A stretch of 44,708 nt of DNA, taken from positions 1-44,708 of the forward strand of contig JAZRYT010000068.1 of assembly GCA_045600905.1 (NCBI GenBank). The letters run 5' to 3'. Position 1 is the stretch's first letter. Every line of letters begins with the position of its first letter. The notes beneath the pieces are model-generated. The model ran no database searches. It was not told where the DNA came from and saw nothing but the letters and a program-made list of their open reading frames with translations. Source of the stretch: F23-D06 sp045600905 (GTDB lineage Bacteria; Bacteroidota; Bacteroidia; Bacteroidales; WCHB1-69). The position numbers and the translations under genes were made by a program. Positions 17,801 through 25,809 of the stretch are shown here, one piece after another.

Positions 17801-18077
17801 ATATCAAACGTTTGTAGAACGAGCGGCCGAGGTCGTCGTTGTTCAGTTCCAGGCGGATGTCTTTCAGCGTCTGTTCGGCAAGACCTTCTTTGCCGGGATT
17901 CAGTTTCGCGAATTGCTCTTTGAATACAGTGATGAGGATGTTGGTGTCTCCATCATACACGGTTCCGGCATATTCCTCGTGAATTTTACCGAAGTATGTA
18001 TATCCCAAACGAGTAAGATGCACCATAGCCGGCATCTGTACTCTGGTTGCTTCGTTGAAAAATAACTGCTGCACCAT
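14898..18077 (-). CDS. hsdR: Type I restriction-modification endonuclease/motor subunit HsdR
   Basis: 1059 residues, normal for HsdR. The N-terminal nuclease domain has the PD-(D/E)XK core D128 (RPDIT) and E142-V-K144 (VFVEVKKP). The SF2 translocase follows, with Walker A TQGSGKT at 339-345, DEAH at 451-454 and TGTPLL and QAITRVNRPY as later helicase motifs. The C-terminal helical domain that contacts the methylase core is present. It translocates and cuts unmodified DNA with HsdM/HsdS. Unusually, five genes separate it from hsdM. Like hsdM it is GC-richer than the inserted genes. Confidence 0.95.
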   Translation of the reverse strand: MVQQLFFNEATRVQMPAMVHLTRLGYTYFGKIHEEYAGTVYDGDTNILITVFKEQFAKLNPGKEGLAEQTLKDIRLELNNDDLGRSFYKRLISVSPVRLIDFDNPKNNTFHFTAEFTCRNGEDNFRPDITLFVNGLPLVFVEVKKPNNHGGMVAEANRMTTQRFPNKKYRRFINITQLMIFSNNMEYDAKGGIVPIEGAFYCTGARNNAPFNCFREENVGNKGMAPFIQDFPYKEINPEQELRILQDFNCQVIHTHVEYQSNLNVNTPTNRILTSMCSKERLLFLLKYGIAYVKMEREVDGKIESTDQKHIMRYQQLFAALAIRQKLSEGVKSGIVWHTQGSGKTALSFYLSYILTDFYAKQNKVPKFYFIVDRLDLLEQATQEFEARGLIVSTANSRKELMEQFRDNQAQNNLSGQAEITVVNIQRFAEDKEKVNLNTYATNLQRIFIMDEAHRGYKPGGCFLANLFDADPDAIKIALTGTPLLAEERSSCKVFGDYLHTYYYDRSIQDGYTLKIIREDIETSYRERINEAFDKLEVLVQKKEIQKADIIEHERYVKELLRYMITDLQNFRDIQGDQTLGGMIICETSGQARKLYEYFNEIQDELNQTRKYKLNMKAGLILHDSDDKDTRKQIVKDFKKNMTIDILIVFNMLLTGFDAPRLKRLYFGRKLKDHNLLQAITRVNRPYKNMKNGFLIDFADIKQNFQETNEAYMLELNRYNEVDVQGQKVTDTFASVIEDKDAIIAQMKEIKQVLFDYSYDNAEDFSSEISTLEDKAQLIELKNALNAAKDMANLVRTFGDEEMKEKFAKVEITKLPALLQEVQRRIDMINQKEAFETSEETKLHINEAMLNVEFRFASIGSEEMKMIGSGDDLKLKFQTVIHAFIDNMDPDDPEFITIQEAFRQRFKEHGFTIDSMAKFNEQTAALDEILQKLKVLENKNRQLLEKYNGDTKFARVHKRIREENEKRKQENKQVLFSQYDDDIMQMLITIKTDVDSKVYDRNDILKKDAYFEQTVLMLINNCVMAHFPNLQPEIEDYKFIERRISQQYLNQYHDTYALA

Positions 18078-18114
18078 TTATTTAATTAAAATTCATTTTT
18101 GGCAAAAACAGCTG

Positions 18115-18122
18115 CAAAAATA
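18115..18122 (-). promoter_or_regulatory. Putative hsdR promoter (-7 box)
   Basis: Minus-strand TATTTTTG, the typical Bacteroidota -7 element. A candidate -33 TTG lies about 22 nt upstream (minus strand), within the 18143-18167 repeat. The predicted leader is about 30 nt to ATG 18077. Confidence 0.55.
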
Positions 18123-18142
18123 GCATTTTGCGGACAAAAAAC

Positions 18143-18215
18143 TGCAACTTTGATGAAAAAAGTTGCACATTCTCTGCTTCATGAGGAATATCATTAAGGT
18201 GCAGAAAATGTGCAA
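18143..18215. promoter_or_regulatory. Overlapping inverted repeats upstream of hsdR (possible operator)
   Basis: Inverted repeat A is 18143-18151 with 18159-18167: perfect 9-bp arms (TGCAACTTT) and a 7-nt loop. Inverted repeat B is 18163-18177 with 18201-18215: 15-bp arms, 14 of 15 matching, 23-nt spacer. The two share 18163-18167. Their position just upstream of the hsdR -7 box fits a regulator binding region. Confidence 0.45.
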
Positions 18216-18423
18216 AAAACAAATAGAAACGGATAGTACCAGTCCTAACGCACCGCTATTATCCGTTGTTCAAGCTCGTAAGGATGGACACCACAAATTT
18301 ATTAGCAATTACTTGTCGTTGTTTCAACAGCCAAAAATCCAAAATAATCTGCGGAATTAATATTTCAATATTGTTGTCTTACGACATATTGAAATATTAT
18401 TTTCAAAACGGTTTTATCCTTTC

Positions 18424-18453
18424 ACAAAAAAGGGAGCCTCTTCTGAAGCTCCC
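18424..18453 (-). terminator. Rho-independent terminator of the TonB-C/OmpA-like gene
   Basis: GGGAGC (18432-18437) pairs with GCTCCC (18448-18453) around a 10-nt loop. Read on the minus strand the stem is followed by TTTTTTGTG. It lies about 28 bp after the stop of the gene at 18482-19567. Confidence 0.8.
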
Positions 18454-18481
18454 TCATTATATATTATGGTATAAATTTCGA

Positions 18482-19567
18482 TTACCAATCAACTTGGAGG
18501 TTGTCAATCACGATTCTTCTGTCTTTAGCGGCTTGGAGGCCGTAAACTGTAACGCTTTGAGACTGGGAAGATTCGGTGTGAGCAACTTCACCCTTAGGGT
18601 TCTTGTAGATGGAGAGGCCAGATTTCTCGCCGCTGATATAGGGAGCGAGTTTGCCGCCATTAGCTTGTTTCATATAATTGAGAACACTTTCAATACGGCG
18701 GGAGGAGAGGTGCATATTATAGTCGCTGTTGCTAAGCGGGCTTGCGAAACCGCTGATATTGAAAGAAACGGAATGACCATCTTCAAGGATATCGGTCAAA
18801 GCCTTGGTGAGTTGTTCCAGACGAGCATAGCCTGTAGCGATAGAGTCATCAAAGAAGGTTTTAACTTCGTTTTCAACTTGGGATTTCTTATCACCGCTGA
18901 GGCCTTTGGTACAATTGGTGATGTAATTGCTTCTTTGTCCCATATAGGCATCATAGAGGCCTTTGTATTCCGTGCTGGTATAATCTTGTTTTGTTCTGGG
19001 ATCCGGGCGGTCGTTCTCGAAATAGAGGGTGATCGGTCCAATGCTTCTGATGGCTTTTTTCTGTTCGGCCATTTTAACTTTAGCATCTTCCTCATCCATT
19101 GAGAAATGAACAGGAACTTGGATAATCATATCCTGTGCGGTGCAACTTTGGGTAGCGGGGCACATATTCGGGAAGGATTTCACTACGCGGAGAGCTTCGT
19201 CGTCCATTTCTTTGTAACCAGAACTTGAAATGACTTCGAAATCAGTGAGTGTACTATCGGCCAAAACTTTAGTTTGAACGATTGTTGTGCCTTCTGCACG
19301 TTGGCTTTTAAGGTTAACGGGATAAACCTTCGTTTTGTTGATGTAGCGGCACATTGCTTTATTGCCACCTTTGAAATGTGGGAGGGTCATTGCAGAAGTA
19401 GGAGTTTCGTGTTGTCCTATGGCAACAGCAATACCCTGTTTGCAGGAGCCCGAATTCTTACCTCCGTAGAGGAAAGTATTGTTGTTACACTGCGCGTATA
19501 TCGTTGAGAAAGCGCAAGTTAAGACAACCGCAAAGACAAATGTGATAAGATTGTAAACTCTTTTCAT
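18482..19567 (-). CDS. Secreted protein with TonB-C-like and OmpA-like domains
   Basis: 361 residues. A signal peptide (about 1-25, ending IYAQ) directs export. Residues about 75-160 resemble the TonB C-terminal fold (GTTIVQTKVLADSTLTDFEVISSSGYKEMDDEALRVVKSFPN). The rest contains an OmpA-like peptidoglycan-binding segment: SVSFNISGFASPLSNSDYNMHLSSRRIESVLNYM, near 275-310, then AKDRRIVIDNL at the end. A normal TonB has an N-terminal membrane anchor and proline linker. Here both domains sit in one exported protein, so it is probably a periplasmic or outer-membrane envelope protein, not an energy transducer. It stands alone with its own promoter and terminator. Confidence 0.75.
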   Translation of the reverse strand: MKRVYNLITFVFAVVLTCAFSTIYAQCNNNTFLYGGKNSGSCKQGIAVAIGQHETPTSAMTLPHFKGGNKAMCRYINKTKVYPVNLKSQRAEGTTIVQTKVLADSTLTDFEVISSSGYKEMDDEALRVVKSFPNMCPATQSCTAQDMIIQVPVHFSMDEEDAKVKMAEQKKAIRSIGPITLYFENDRPDPRTKQDYTSTEYKGLYDAYMGQRSNYITNCTKGLSGDKKSQVENEVKTFFDDSIATGYARLEQLTKALTDILEDGHSVSFNISGFASPLSNSDYNMHLSSRRIESVLNYMKQANGGKLAPYISGEKSGLSIYKNPKGEVAHTESSQSQSVTVYGLQAAKDRRIVIDNLQVDW

Positions 19568-19598
19568 ATATTATTGATTTTTAATTTTTTCAAGGCTG

Positions 19599-19627
19599 CA
19601 AATATACATTTTTTTTTATTGTGCAAA
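19599..19627 (-). promoter_or_regulatory. Promoter of the TonB-C/OmpA-like gene
   Basis: Minus strand TTTG (19624-19627), 17 nt, then TATATTTG (19599-19606). This matches the Bacteroidota consensus with slightly short spacing. The leader is about 25 nt. Confidence 0.55.
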
Positions 19628-19632
19628 CTCCA

Positions 19633-19687
19633 CAAAAAAAATGTTCGGAATCCGATATTTATTTTTGTTTTACCAGATTCCGAACAT
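19633..19687 (-). terminator. Rho-independent terminator of the RND efflux operon
   Basis: The 12-bp arms 19641-19652 and 19676-19687 are exactly complementary. On the minus strand the stem is followed by eight Ts. It lies 20 bp after the last gene of the operon (stop at 19709). Confidence 0.75.
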
Positions 19688-19708
19688 GTTATTATTGGGT
19701 AAAATTCT

Positions 19709-20014
19709 TTAGAAGGATTTATCTGTCATTTCTTCCGCATTCCAGACAAAAGCGCGGATGCCTTGCTGTTCTGCTGTCATATCCAACTCGTGAATATCCC
19801 TCAAAAGAGGTTGGATTTTTTCATCAGGGACAAATGCCAACAGGGCGGAATTCTGGGTAGGCCAGGCGTGGGAACCGTAATGTGGTTCTCCGTCTGTCGT
19901 ACCGCGTCCCTGGACTTCGTTCCAAGAAGTGAAACCGCGGATTTCGTTTTTATCCAAGGTTTCCAGAACTTCATCATAAAAGGCCTGATAAAATGCTATA
20001 AATACTGCTTTCAT
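19709..20014 (-). CDS. PII-like (GlnB-fold) small protein of the efflux operon
   Basis: 101 residues, one ferredoxin-like alpha/beta domain. The segment EIRGFTSWNEVQGRGT followed by GEPHYGSHAWP matches small PII-like proteins that I associate with the ends of RND efflux operons in Bacteroidota. It lacks the classical uridylylated T-loop signature of GlnB/GlnK, so a metabolite or metal sensing role is only suggested. It is the last gene of the operon, 33 bp after the pump gene and just before the terminator. Confidence 0.55.
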   Translation of the reverse strand: MKAVFIAFYQAFYDEVLETLDKNEIRGFTSWNEVQGRGTTDGEPHYGSHAWPTQNSALLAFVPDEKIQPLLRDIHELDMTAEQQGIRAFVWNAEEMTDKSF

Positions 20015-20047
20015 TATTTTTATGTACTAATATTATTAACAAGTTGA

Positions 20048-23000
20048 CTAGTTGAGATTTACACCGAGAGCTTTGTTCTTTTCCTTACGAGCTTTGCGGC
20101 GGGCCTGTCCTCTTTCGCTCCATTCAGCGAACATACTGTACAGAATAGGGATCAAAATCAGGGTCACCATCGTGGAAATCGTCAAACCCCAAGCGACAAC
20201 CATACCCATAGAGTTCCACATTTCGGCACCTTCACCTTTATCCAAAGCCAACGGAATCATACCGAGCACGGTGGTCAATGTGGTCATCAAGATAGGACGG
20301 AGACGGGAACGGCCGCCGGCGATGACGGACTCCTTGATGGTCATACCGCGCTCACGGCACAATGACGTGTAGTCAACCAGCACAATACCGTTCTTGACCA
20401 CAATACCAATCAACATCATCGCTCCAATCAGGGCCATTATACCGAGGGCGGTATTGGTCACGGCCAAACCGATGAACACGCCGGTGAATGCGAACGGGAT
20501 GGAGAACATAATGACGAACGGATACGTGAAGGATTCGAACTGTGCGGCCATCACCACATAGACCAAAATCACGATGAGAGCCATCAACATAAACATATCG
20601 CCGAAGGCATCCTGTTGGTCTTCCCAAGTACCACCGATCTTGTAGTCCATAGTAGAAGGCATATCCATCTGGCTGATTTCATTTTCTGCGGCTTCAACCA
20701 TTTCACTCAAAACAGCATCCTTACCGACCACGCAGGACACTTTCACCATACGTTCACGGTCTTTACGGACAATGGTAGGCGGAGCAAAGGATTCCACCAC
20801 GCGGCCCATATCTCCGACACGGACACCCTTGCCTTGGGCATTATACAGCAAAATCTGTTCAATGGAGTGAACATCTTCACGGAATTCCGGAGCGTAACGG
20901 ACGCGGATGTTGTACTCGTCACCGTCTTCACGGAAATAGGAAGCCGTATAACCGTTGAAGCGGTTTCTCACGTAACTAGCCGCCGTTGTGGAGTTGAATC
21001 CGTTTTCAGCCAATTTCTCGCGGTCGAAAACGATTTCCAATTCCGGCGTATATTCGTCACGGCTGATGACGACTTCCGTACAACCTTCGACCTTTCTCAT
21101 ACGGTCAGCCAAATCGGCGGCAAACTGGTCAGTCGTATTGAAATCGTAGCAATACAATTCAATATCTACCGTAGATTGGCCACCCATACTGCCCTGTCCG
21201 GTTGAAACGGTATAGGAAGTGATGTCGATATGCTGTTTGAAGATTTCACGAATACCATCGGAAATTTCGGTAATGGACTTATTACGTTCTGTTTTCTTCA
21301 CCAGACGGATGTTGAAAGAGAGCAGGTGTGTACCGTTATCACGCATCAAGCTGAAGGTGTTGTCTTCGTCAGGTTGGCCGACTGAGAAGTTGACTGCCTT
21401 CACCTCATCGCCGTATTTCTCATTGATTTCCTGAACGAGTTGCAAACCTAACGCGCGGGTCGTTTCCACGCGCGTACCCATCGGCAATTTGACGGTGGCG
21501 CTCAAACGGGCGTTATCCTGTGTCGGGAAGAACTCGGTAGGGATCAGCGGTATCAGACAGCAGCTGGCACCAAAAATGGCGAACGCAATCAAAACAACTG
21601 TGCGGCGGTGGTTCACGCACCACGTCAACAGACGGCCGTAGCCGTCATCCATCTTGTCAAGGAATCGTTCAATCGGGCCATAAACGGCAGCAAACCATTT
21701 GCTCTTTTTCGGGTTTTTCTTCAGCATCAAAGAGCTGAGCACCGGTGTCAACGTCATAGAGGCCGCCAATGAAATCGCAATCACAATGGTCACAATCCAA
21801 CCCAGCTGTTTGAAAAGCACACCTGCCATACCGGTCAGGAAGGTCAACGGCAAGAAAACGGCGATAATCACCAAAGTAGAAGCCACAATGGAAAGGGAGA
21901 CCTCGCCCGTTGCGAAAATAGCAGCCGGTTTGGGTTTAGATCCTCGCTCGATATGGGTCGTGATGTTTTCCAACACAACGATGGAGTCATCGACCACCAT
22001 ACCGATAGCGATACTCAATGAGGACAACGAAATGATGTTGATGGTGTTGCCGGTCAGCAACAGGTAGATAAACGAAGCCACCAGGGAAACCGGGATGACT
22101 ACCGCGATAATCAACGTCGCGCGCCATCTTCCCAAGAAGAAGAGCACCACGACGACCACCAAAAGCAAGATGATGAGAATGGATTCTTCCAAGCTCTCAA
22201 TCGTATTGGTAATGTTGTCGGAGTTATCGACCAAGATGCTCAATTCCACATCAGCGGGGAGGTTCTTAATGATGTCCGGCAACTGTTCGTTCACTTTTTT
22301 ACAAATCTGCACCGTATTGGCGCCCGTCTGTTTTTGAATGATAATCATAGCACCGCGGGAATTGTCGGTGAAGGATTCCTGCATACGTTCTTGCAACGTA
22401 TCACGCACGGTAGCCACATCGCGAAGGTAAATGTTGCGGTTGGAATAACTTCCGACCACCACATTTTCCATTTCTGCGGCATCATCAAACTCACCATCGA
22501 CGCGCATCGTATAGGTTTTACTACCGACATCCATCACGCCCAGGGTCACATTACGGTTTTCTGCGCCGAGGACGCCTGCGATACCCTCAATGGTGAGGTT
22601 GTAGGCTTCCAATTTGTACGGGTCGCAATAGACCTGGATTTCACGTTGCGGAGCACCGGAAATAGACACAGCGCCGACGCCGCTAATACGGCTCAAAGGT
22701 GAGGACACTTTGTCATCCAAAATCTTGTACAAAGCCTGCGTGCTCTCATTGGATTTCACGGAAAGCATCATAATAGGCATATCGTCCGCACTGAACTTGA
22801 ACAAATACGGGTCGTTGGCATCATCTGGCAAAGCGGACTTCACCATATCCAGCTTGTCGCGAACATCGTTCGTCTTCTCATCAATATCGACACCATATTC
22901 AAATTCCAACGTGACAATAGAGTAGTTTTCTTTAGAGTTTGAGGTGATATGTTTCAAATCGCTCAATGTATTCAACACGTTTTCAATCGGTTTTGAAACG

Positions 23001-23185
23001 TTATCCTCAATATCTTCTGCACTTGCGCCGCCATAGACCGTCAACACCATAATGGTGTTACCATCCATGTGCGGGAACAAATCGACGGGAAGTTTTGTCA
23101 GAGAAAAGATACCGATAATAACGACGGCGATATAAATCAAACCCGTCATAATCGGCCTGCTTACTGATTTAGAATATAGACTCAT
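20048..23185 (-). CDS. RND-family efflux pump inner-membrane permease (AcrB/MexF-like)
   Basis: 1045 residues, full length for the HAE/AcrB group. The first transmembrane helix is followed by periplasmic loop strands (LPVDLFPHMDGNTIMV). The central helix block shows SLSIAIGMVVDDSIVVLENI, the TM4 segment with the proton-relay acidic residues. The second half repeats the architecture (GIVVKNGIVLVDYTSL). The protein pumps hydrophobic compounds from the inner membrane/periplasm through a TolC-type channel using the proton gradient. It sits between the adaptor and the PII-like gene. The exact substrate cannot be told. Confidence 0.95.
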   Translation of the reverse strand: MSLYSKSVSRPIMTGLIYIAVVIIGIFSLTKLPVDLFPHMDGNTIMVLTVYGGASAEDIEDNVSKPIENVLNTLSDLKHITSNSKENYSIVTLEFEYGVDIDEKTNDVRDKLDMVKSALPDDANDPYLFKFSADDMPIMMLSVKSNESTQALYKILDDKVSSPLSRISGVGAVSISGAPQREIQVYCDPYKLEAYNLTIEGIAGVLGAENRNVTLGVMDVGSKTYTMRVDGEFDDAAEMENVVVGSYSNRNIYLRDVATVRDTLQERMQESFTDNSRGAMIIIQKQTGANTVQICKKVNEQLPDIIKNLPADVELSILVDNSDNITNTIESLEESILIILLLVVVVVLFFLGRWRATLIIAVVIPVSLVASFIYLLLTGNTINIISLSSLSIAIGMVVDDSIVVLENITTHIERGSKPKPAAIFATGEVSLSIVASTLVIIAVFLPLTFLTGMAGVLFKQLGWIVTIVIAISLAASMTLTPVLSSLMLKKNPKKSKWFAAVYGPIERFLDKMDDGYGRLLTWCVNHRRTVVLIAFAIFGASCCLIPLIPTEFFPTQDNARLSATVKLPMGTRVETTRALGLQLVQEINEKYGDEVKAVNFSVGQPDEDNTFSLMRDNGTHLLSFNIRLVKKTERNKSITEISDGIREIFKQHIDITSYTVSTGQGSMGGQSTVDIELYCYDFNTTDQFAADLADRMRKVEGCTEVVISRDEYTPELEIVFDREKLAENGFNSTTAASYVRNRFNGYTASYFREDGDEYNIRVRYAPEFREDVHSIEQILLYNAQGKGVRVGDMGRVVESFAPPTIVRKDRERMVKVSCVVGKDAVLSEMVEAAENEISQMDMPSTMDYKIGGTWEDQQDAFGDMFMLMALIVILVYVVMAAQFESFTYPFVIMFSIPFAFTGVFIGLAVTNTALGIMALIGAMMLIGIVVKNGIVLVDYTSLCRERGMTIKESVIAGGRSRLRPILMTTLTTVLGMIPLALDKGEGAEMWNSMGMVVAWGLTISTMVTLILIPILYSMFAEWSERGQARRKARKEKNKALGVNLN

Positions 23186-23230
23186 TTTAAATTATTGAAT
23201 TAGAGATTATTGGGTTGAATATCCCGTAGA

Positions 23231-24244
23231 TTATTTTTCAACTTTCACTTCCATACCGTCTTTCAAACGGGAAAGGCCGGTGGTAGCCACATAGTCACCG
23301 TCTTCGACGCCGGAAAGCAATTCGTATTTCTTATCCAAATGGCGGCCGATTTGAACCTGATTGAAAGAAACTTTACCATTTTTATATACAAAGACGTAAC
23401 GGTTACCGGAACCTTGTTGACGATAGATGGCCTCATCCGGAACCACCACATTGCGGGCCGTACCGAAGTTGATAGTCACGCGGGCATACATACCCGGACG
23501 GACTTTCTCGTCACGGTTGGTGAGTTGGACCTCAACGGGGAAAGTGTGTGTCACACCGTCAATTGTCGGATAAATCAGTGTCACTTTGCCATCCAATTCC
23601 TGGCCGTCCAAAGCATCAACAGCGACCTTCACAGGCATACCGATTTTGACTTTGGAGAAGAGCGCTTCGGAAACATTGATATTCATTTTAACCGGAGTAA
23701 TTTGTTGAACCTGAACGACAGGAAGGCCGCCGTAGAGATCGCCGCTATCATAGTTTCGAGCGGTCACCACGCCGGAAATAGGGCTGATGAGCTGGGTGTT
23801 TTCCAAGAGATTCTGATATGCTGTTTGCGCAACGTCCAACTGTGTTTTCTGCGCATCCCAATCTGATTTGGAGCAGCCACCGACTTTGTAGAGTTCGTCA
23901 ATACGTTTGAATGTCGTTTTCAAGTTGTCCAACTGCGCTTTGGACTGTTTCAGGCTGCTTTCATTCATTTGGACAAGCACTTTGCCTTTGGAAACGTGGT
24001 CGCCGACCTCGACATAGATTTTATCGATACGTCCACCCGTAAGCGGAGCGATATTGTTCACGGCGTTGGCTTCCACGATAGCCGTATATTCGTAAATCTG
24101 CTCAACGTCTTGAGCAGTAACCTGCTGCGTGCGGATGGTGAAATCTTGAGCAGCAACGGGCGCATCGTTTTTCTTACCCTTGCAACCCGTAAATCCAATC
24201 AGCAACAATGCTGAGAGGATTAAAACACTTGTATTCTTTTTCAT
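23231..24244 (-). CDS. RND efflux periplasmic adaptor (membrane fusion protein, AcrA-like)
   Basis: 337 residues. The N-terminal lipoprotein signal (LLLIGFTGCKG) puts the lipid-anchored Cys near residue 21. Next come a biotinyl-lipoyl-like half (GGRIDKIYVEVGDHVSKGKVLVQM), a coiled-coil hairpin (about 90-140), the second lipoyl half (LISPISGVVTARN) and a beta-barrel region. It links the pump to the TolC-type channel. It lies 20 bp after the channel gene and 45 bp before the pump gene. Confidence 0.93.
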   Translation of the reverse strand: MKKNTSVLILSALLLIGFTGCKGKKNDAPVAAQDFTIRTQQVTAQDVEQIYEYTAIVEANAVNNIAPLTGGRIDKIYVEVGDHVSKGKVLVQMNESSLKQSKAQLDNLKTTFKRIDELYKVGGCSKSDWDAQKTQLDVAQTAYQNLLENTQLISPISGVVTARNYDSGDLYGGLPVVQVQQITPVKMNINVSEALFSKVKIGMPVKVAVDALDGQELDGKVTLIYPTIDGVTHTFPVEVQLTNRDEKVRPGMYARVTINFGTARNVVVPDEAIYRQQGSGNRYVFVYKNGKVSFNQVQIGRHLDKKYELLSGVEDGDYVATTGLSRLKDGMEVKVEK

Positions 24245-24264
24245 ATTTATATGTTTTTATATTC

Positions 24265-25638
24265 TTATTTATTTTGTTCTTGATCGTTTCCGAGGATGGA
24301 ATCCAAGGAAGATTTCGCTGAAATGTAATTAAAGAGAGATTGACAATACGTCAACTGCGTACTGGTGAGGGTCAATTCGGCCGTGTTAAGGTCTAGCCAA
24401 GTATTCATACCCACCTCATACTGTTTCTTGGCGATATCGTAAGCTTTCTGTGCTTGGAGCATTGTTTCTCTATCGGAAGCAATGTCTTCAATCGCCTGTT
24501 GCATATCATTCAAATAGCTTTGCACACCGACACGAAGATTGCGTTCCAAATCTGTACGCTGATCTTTCATATTGGCAATGTTCAAATCTGCCTGTTTGAG
24601 TTTGTAGGAAGTAGCTGCCCAAGAAACAATGGGGACCTGCAACGAAAGGGCAACATAAGAATACTGGTAGTTTGTGAATGGTTGTTTGTCATCGCCCATA
24701 CCAGCAAATTGGAAGTTTCCGGCCAAAGCGAGCATCGGACAGGTAGAGCCAATCATAATTTTGCGGGACTGTTCCAATTCCTGAATACCGAGGTCCAATT
24801 GGCGCAGCGCGGAGTTGTAGGCCAATTGCAAATCCTTTTCATTAGGCATTTGGGCATTGAGAACACCCTCTTCAAAATCGGTGAGGGCACCGTCAAAAAT
24901 CACAGGTTCGTCGATGTTCATTCCCAACAGAACCTTGAGATTCATCGTTGCCAGACGTACGGCTTTGGCTGCAGAGCTGACCGCCGGGCGTTGGTTTTGG
25001 AGGGCCACATCGGAACGCAATTTCTCAAATTCAGAAACCAAGCCCTGATTGTAGGAATTGGTCACCAACTGATTGCTGGCCTCGATATTGGCATAGCTTT
25101 TTGTCAGCACATCGTAGGATTGCTTGGCCAACAAATAACCATAATAGGCCTGTTTGATTTGGTTCACGAGTTCCAATTTGGAAGAGCGCGCTGCCTCCAT
25201 AGCCAATTCGATATCCTGAGAACAGAGTTTCAAACTGGACCAAAGGGCGGGAGCGACTAACGGCAGGGAGAGATTGGCACCCACAGAATAGGTGTTGTCC
25301 TTTCCGACTTTAATGCTCATAGATTGTCCTTGGAAATCCATTGCCATGCTTTGTTTCAACAATGTTCTATTGTAGTTAGCGGCAATAGAGACGTCCGGGA
25401 AAAGCGAAACGATTTGTTCTTTTTTGTACAGTTGTTTGATTTGCACATCGCGATCGGCGATACGCATCGTGGGGGCATCCGACAAAGCCATTTCGACAGC
25501 TTTATTCAGGTCAACGTGCACTGAATCCTGCGCCTGAGTTGTACCCAAACCTAACATCAAAGCACCTCCACAGAAAAATGCCACTTTCAAAAAACGGCAG
25601 AATTTCGAAGTTCTTGTTGTGTTCTTGATATTTCTCAT
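24265..25638 (-). CDS. TolC-family outer-membrane efflux protein
   Basis: 457 residues with a signal peptide (cleavage near TTQAQD). Two OEP repeats are visible: VHVDLNKAVEMALSDAPTM opens the first, and later AQKAYDIAKKQYEVGMNTWLDLNTAELTL marks the second. The long helices form the periplasmic channel. It is the first gene of the operon, so the order is channel, adaptor, pump, PII-like protein, all on the minus strand. Confidence 0.93.
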   Translation of the reverse strand: MRNIKNTTRTSKFCRFLKVAFFCGGALMLGLGTTQAQDSVHVDLNKAVEMALSDAPTMRIADRDVQIKQLYKKEQIVSLFPDVSIAANYNRTLLKQSMAMDFQGQSMSIKVGKDNTYSVGANLSLPLVAPALWSSLKLCSQDIELAMEAARSSKLELVNQIKQAYYGYLLAKQSYDVLTKSYANIEASNQLVTNSYNQGLVSEFEKLRSDVALQNQRPAVSSAAKAVRLATMNLKVLLGMNIDEPVIFDGALTDFEEGVLNAQMPNEKDLQLAYNSALRQLDLGIQELEQSRKIMIGSTCPMLALAGNFQFAGMGDDKQPFTNYQYSYVALSLQVPIVSWAATSYKLKQADLNIANMKDQRTDLERNLRVGVQSYLNDMQQAIEDIASDRETMLQAQKAYDIAKKQYEVGMNTWLDLNTAELTLTSTQLTYCQSLFNYISAKSSLDSILGNDQEQNK

Positions 25639-25712
25639 TATTCAAAATTTTTATCTACATAACTAACCATCAATATTTTAGTATAATTTCCTACTAAAAC
25701 TTGAGAAGCGCG

Positions 25713-25720
25713 CAAAAGTA
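25713..25720 (-). promoter_or_regulatory. Promoter -7 box of the RND efflux operon
   Basis: Minus-strand TACTTTTG. The expected -33 region falls inside the palindrome at 25737-25755. The leader is about 70 nt to ATG 25638. Confidence 0.55.
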
Positions 25721-25736
25721 TAAAAAATCTTTTACT

Positions 25737-25755
25737 TTGTGTACAAAATACACAA
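25737..25755. promoter_or_regulatory. Palindromic operator between the divergent efflux and Nudix-regulator promoters
   Basis: TTGTGTA, CAAAA, TACACAA: perfect 7-bp arms and a 5-nt centre. The gap from each arm to the facing -7 box is the same (16 nt each side, 25721-25736 and 25756-25771). The palindrome therefore covers both -33 regions. A dimeric regulator bound here could control both directions. The adjacent Nudix-winged-helix protein is the obvious candidate. Confidence 0.6.
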
Positions 25756-25771
25756 CAGATGATTTTTTTTG

Positions 25772-25779
25772 TATTTTTG
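25772..25779 (+). promoter_or_regulatory. Promoter -7 box of the Nudix-regulator gene
   Basis: TATTTTTG followed by CCGCCG, a common Bacteroidota -7 context. The leader would be about 24 nt to ATG 25810. Confidence 0.6.
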
Positions 25780-25809
25780 CCGCCGTTTTCAAAAAATGAC
25801 TTCCGAAAA

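Larger units (their letters stand above)
18078..18481. other. Intergenic region upstream of hsdR (404 bp)
   Basis: No convincing gene is seen. The region holds the hsdR promoter, two overlapping inverted repeats and the terminator of the convergently placed TonB-C/OmpA gene. A 65-codon open frame starting at 18163 on the plus strand has no recognisable product and no good ribosome binding site. Confidence 0.6.

Noticed and set aside
18163..18360. Short plus-strand open frame upstream of hsdR
   Set aside because: No recognised motif, no good ribosome binding site, and it overlaps inverted repeats. Treated as non-coding.
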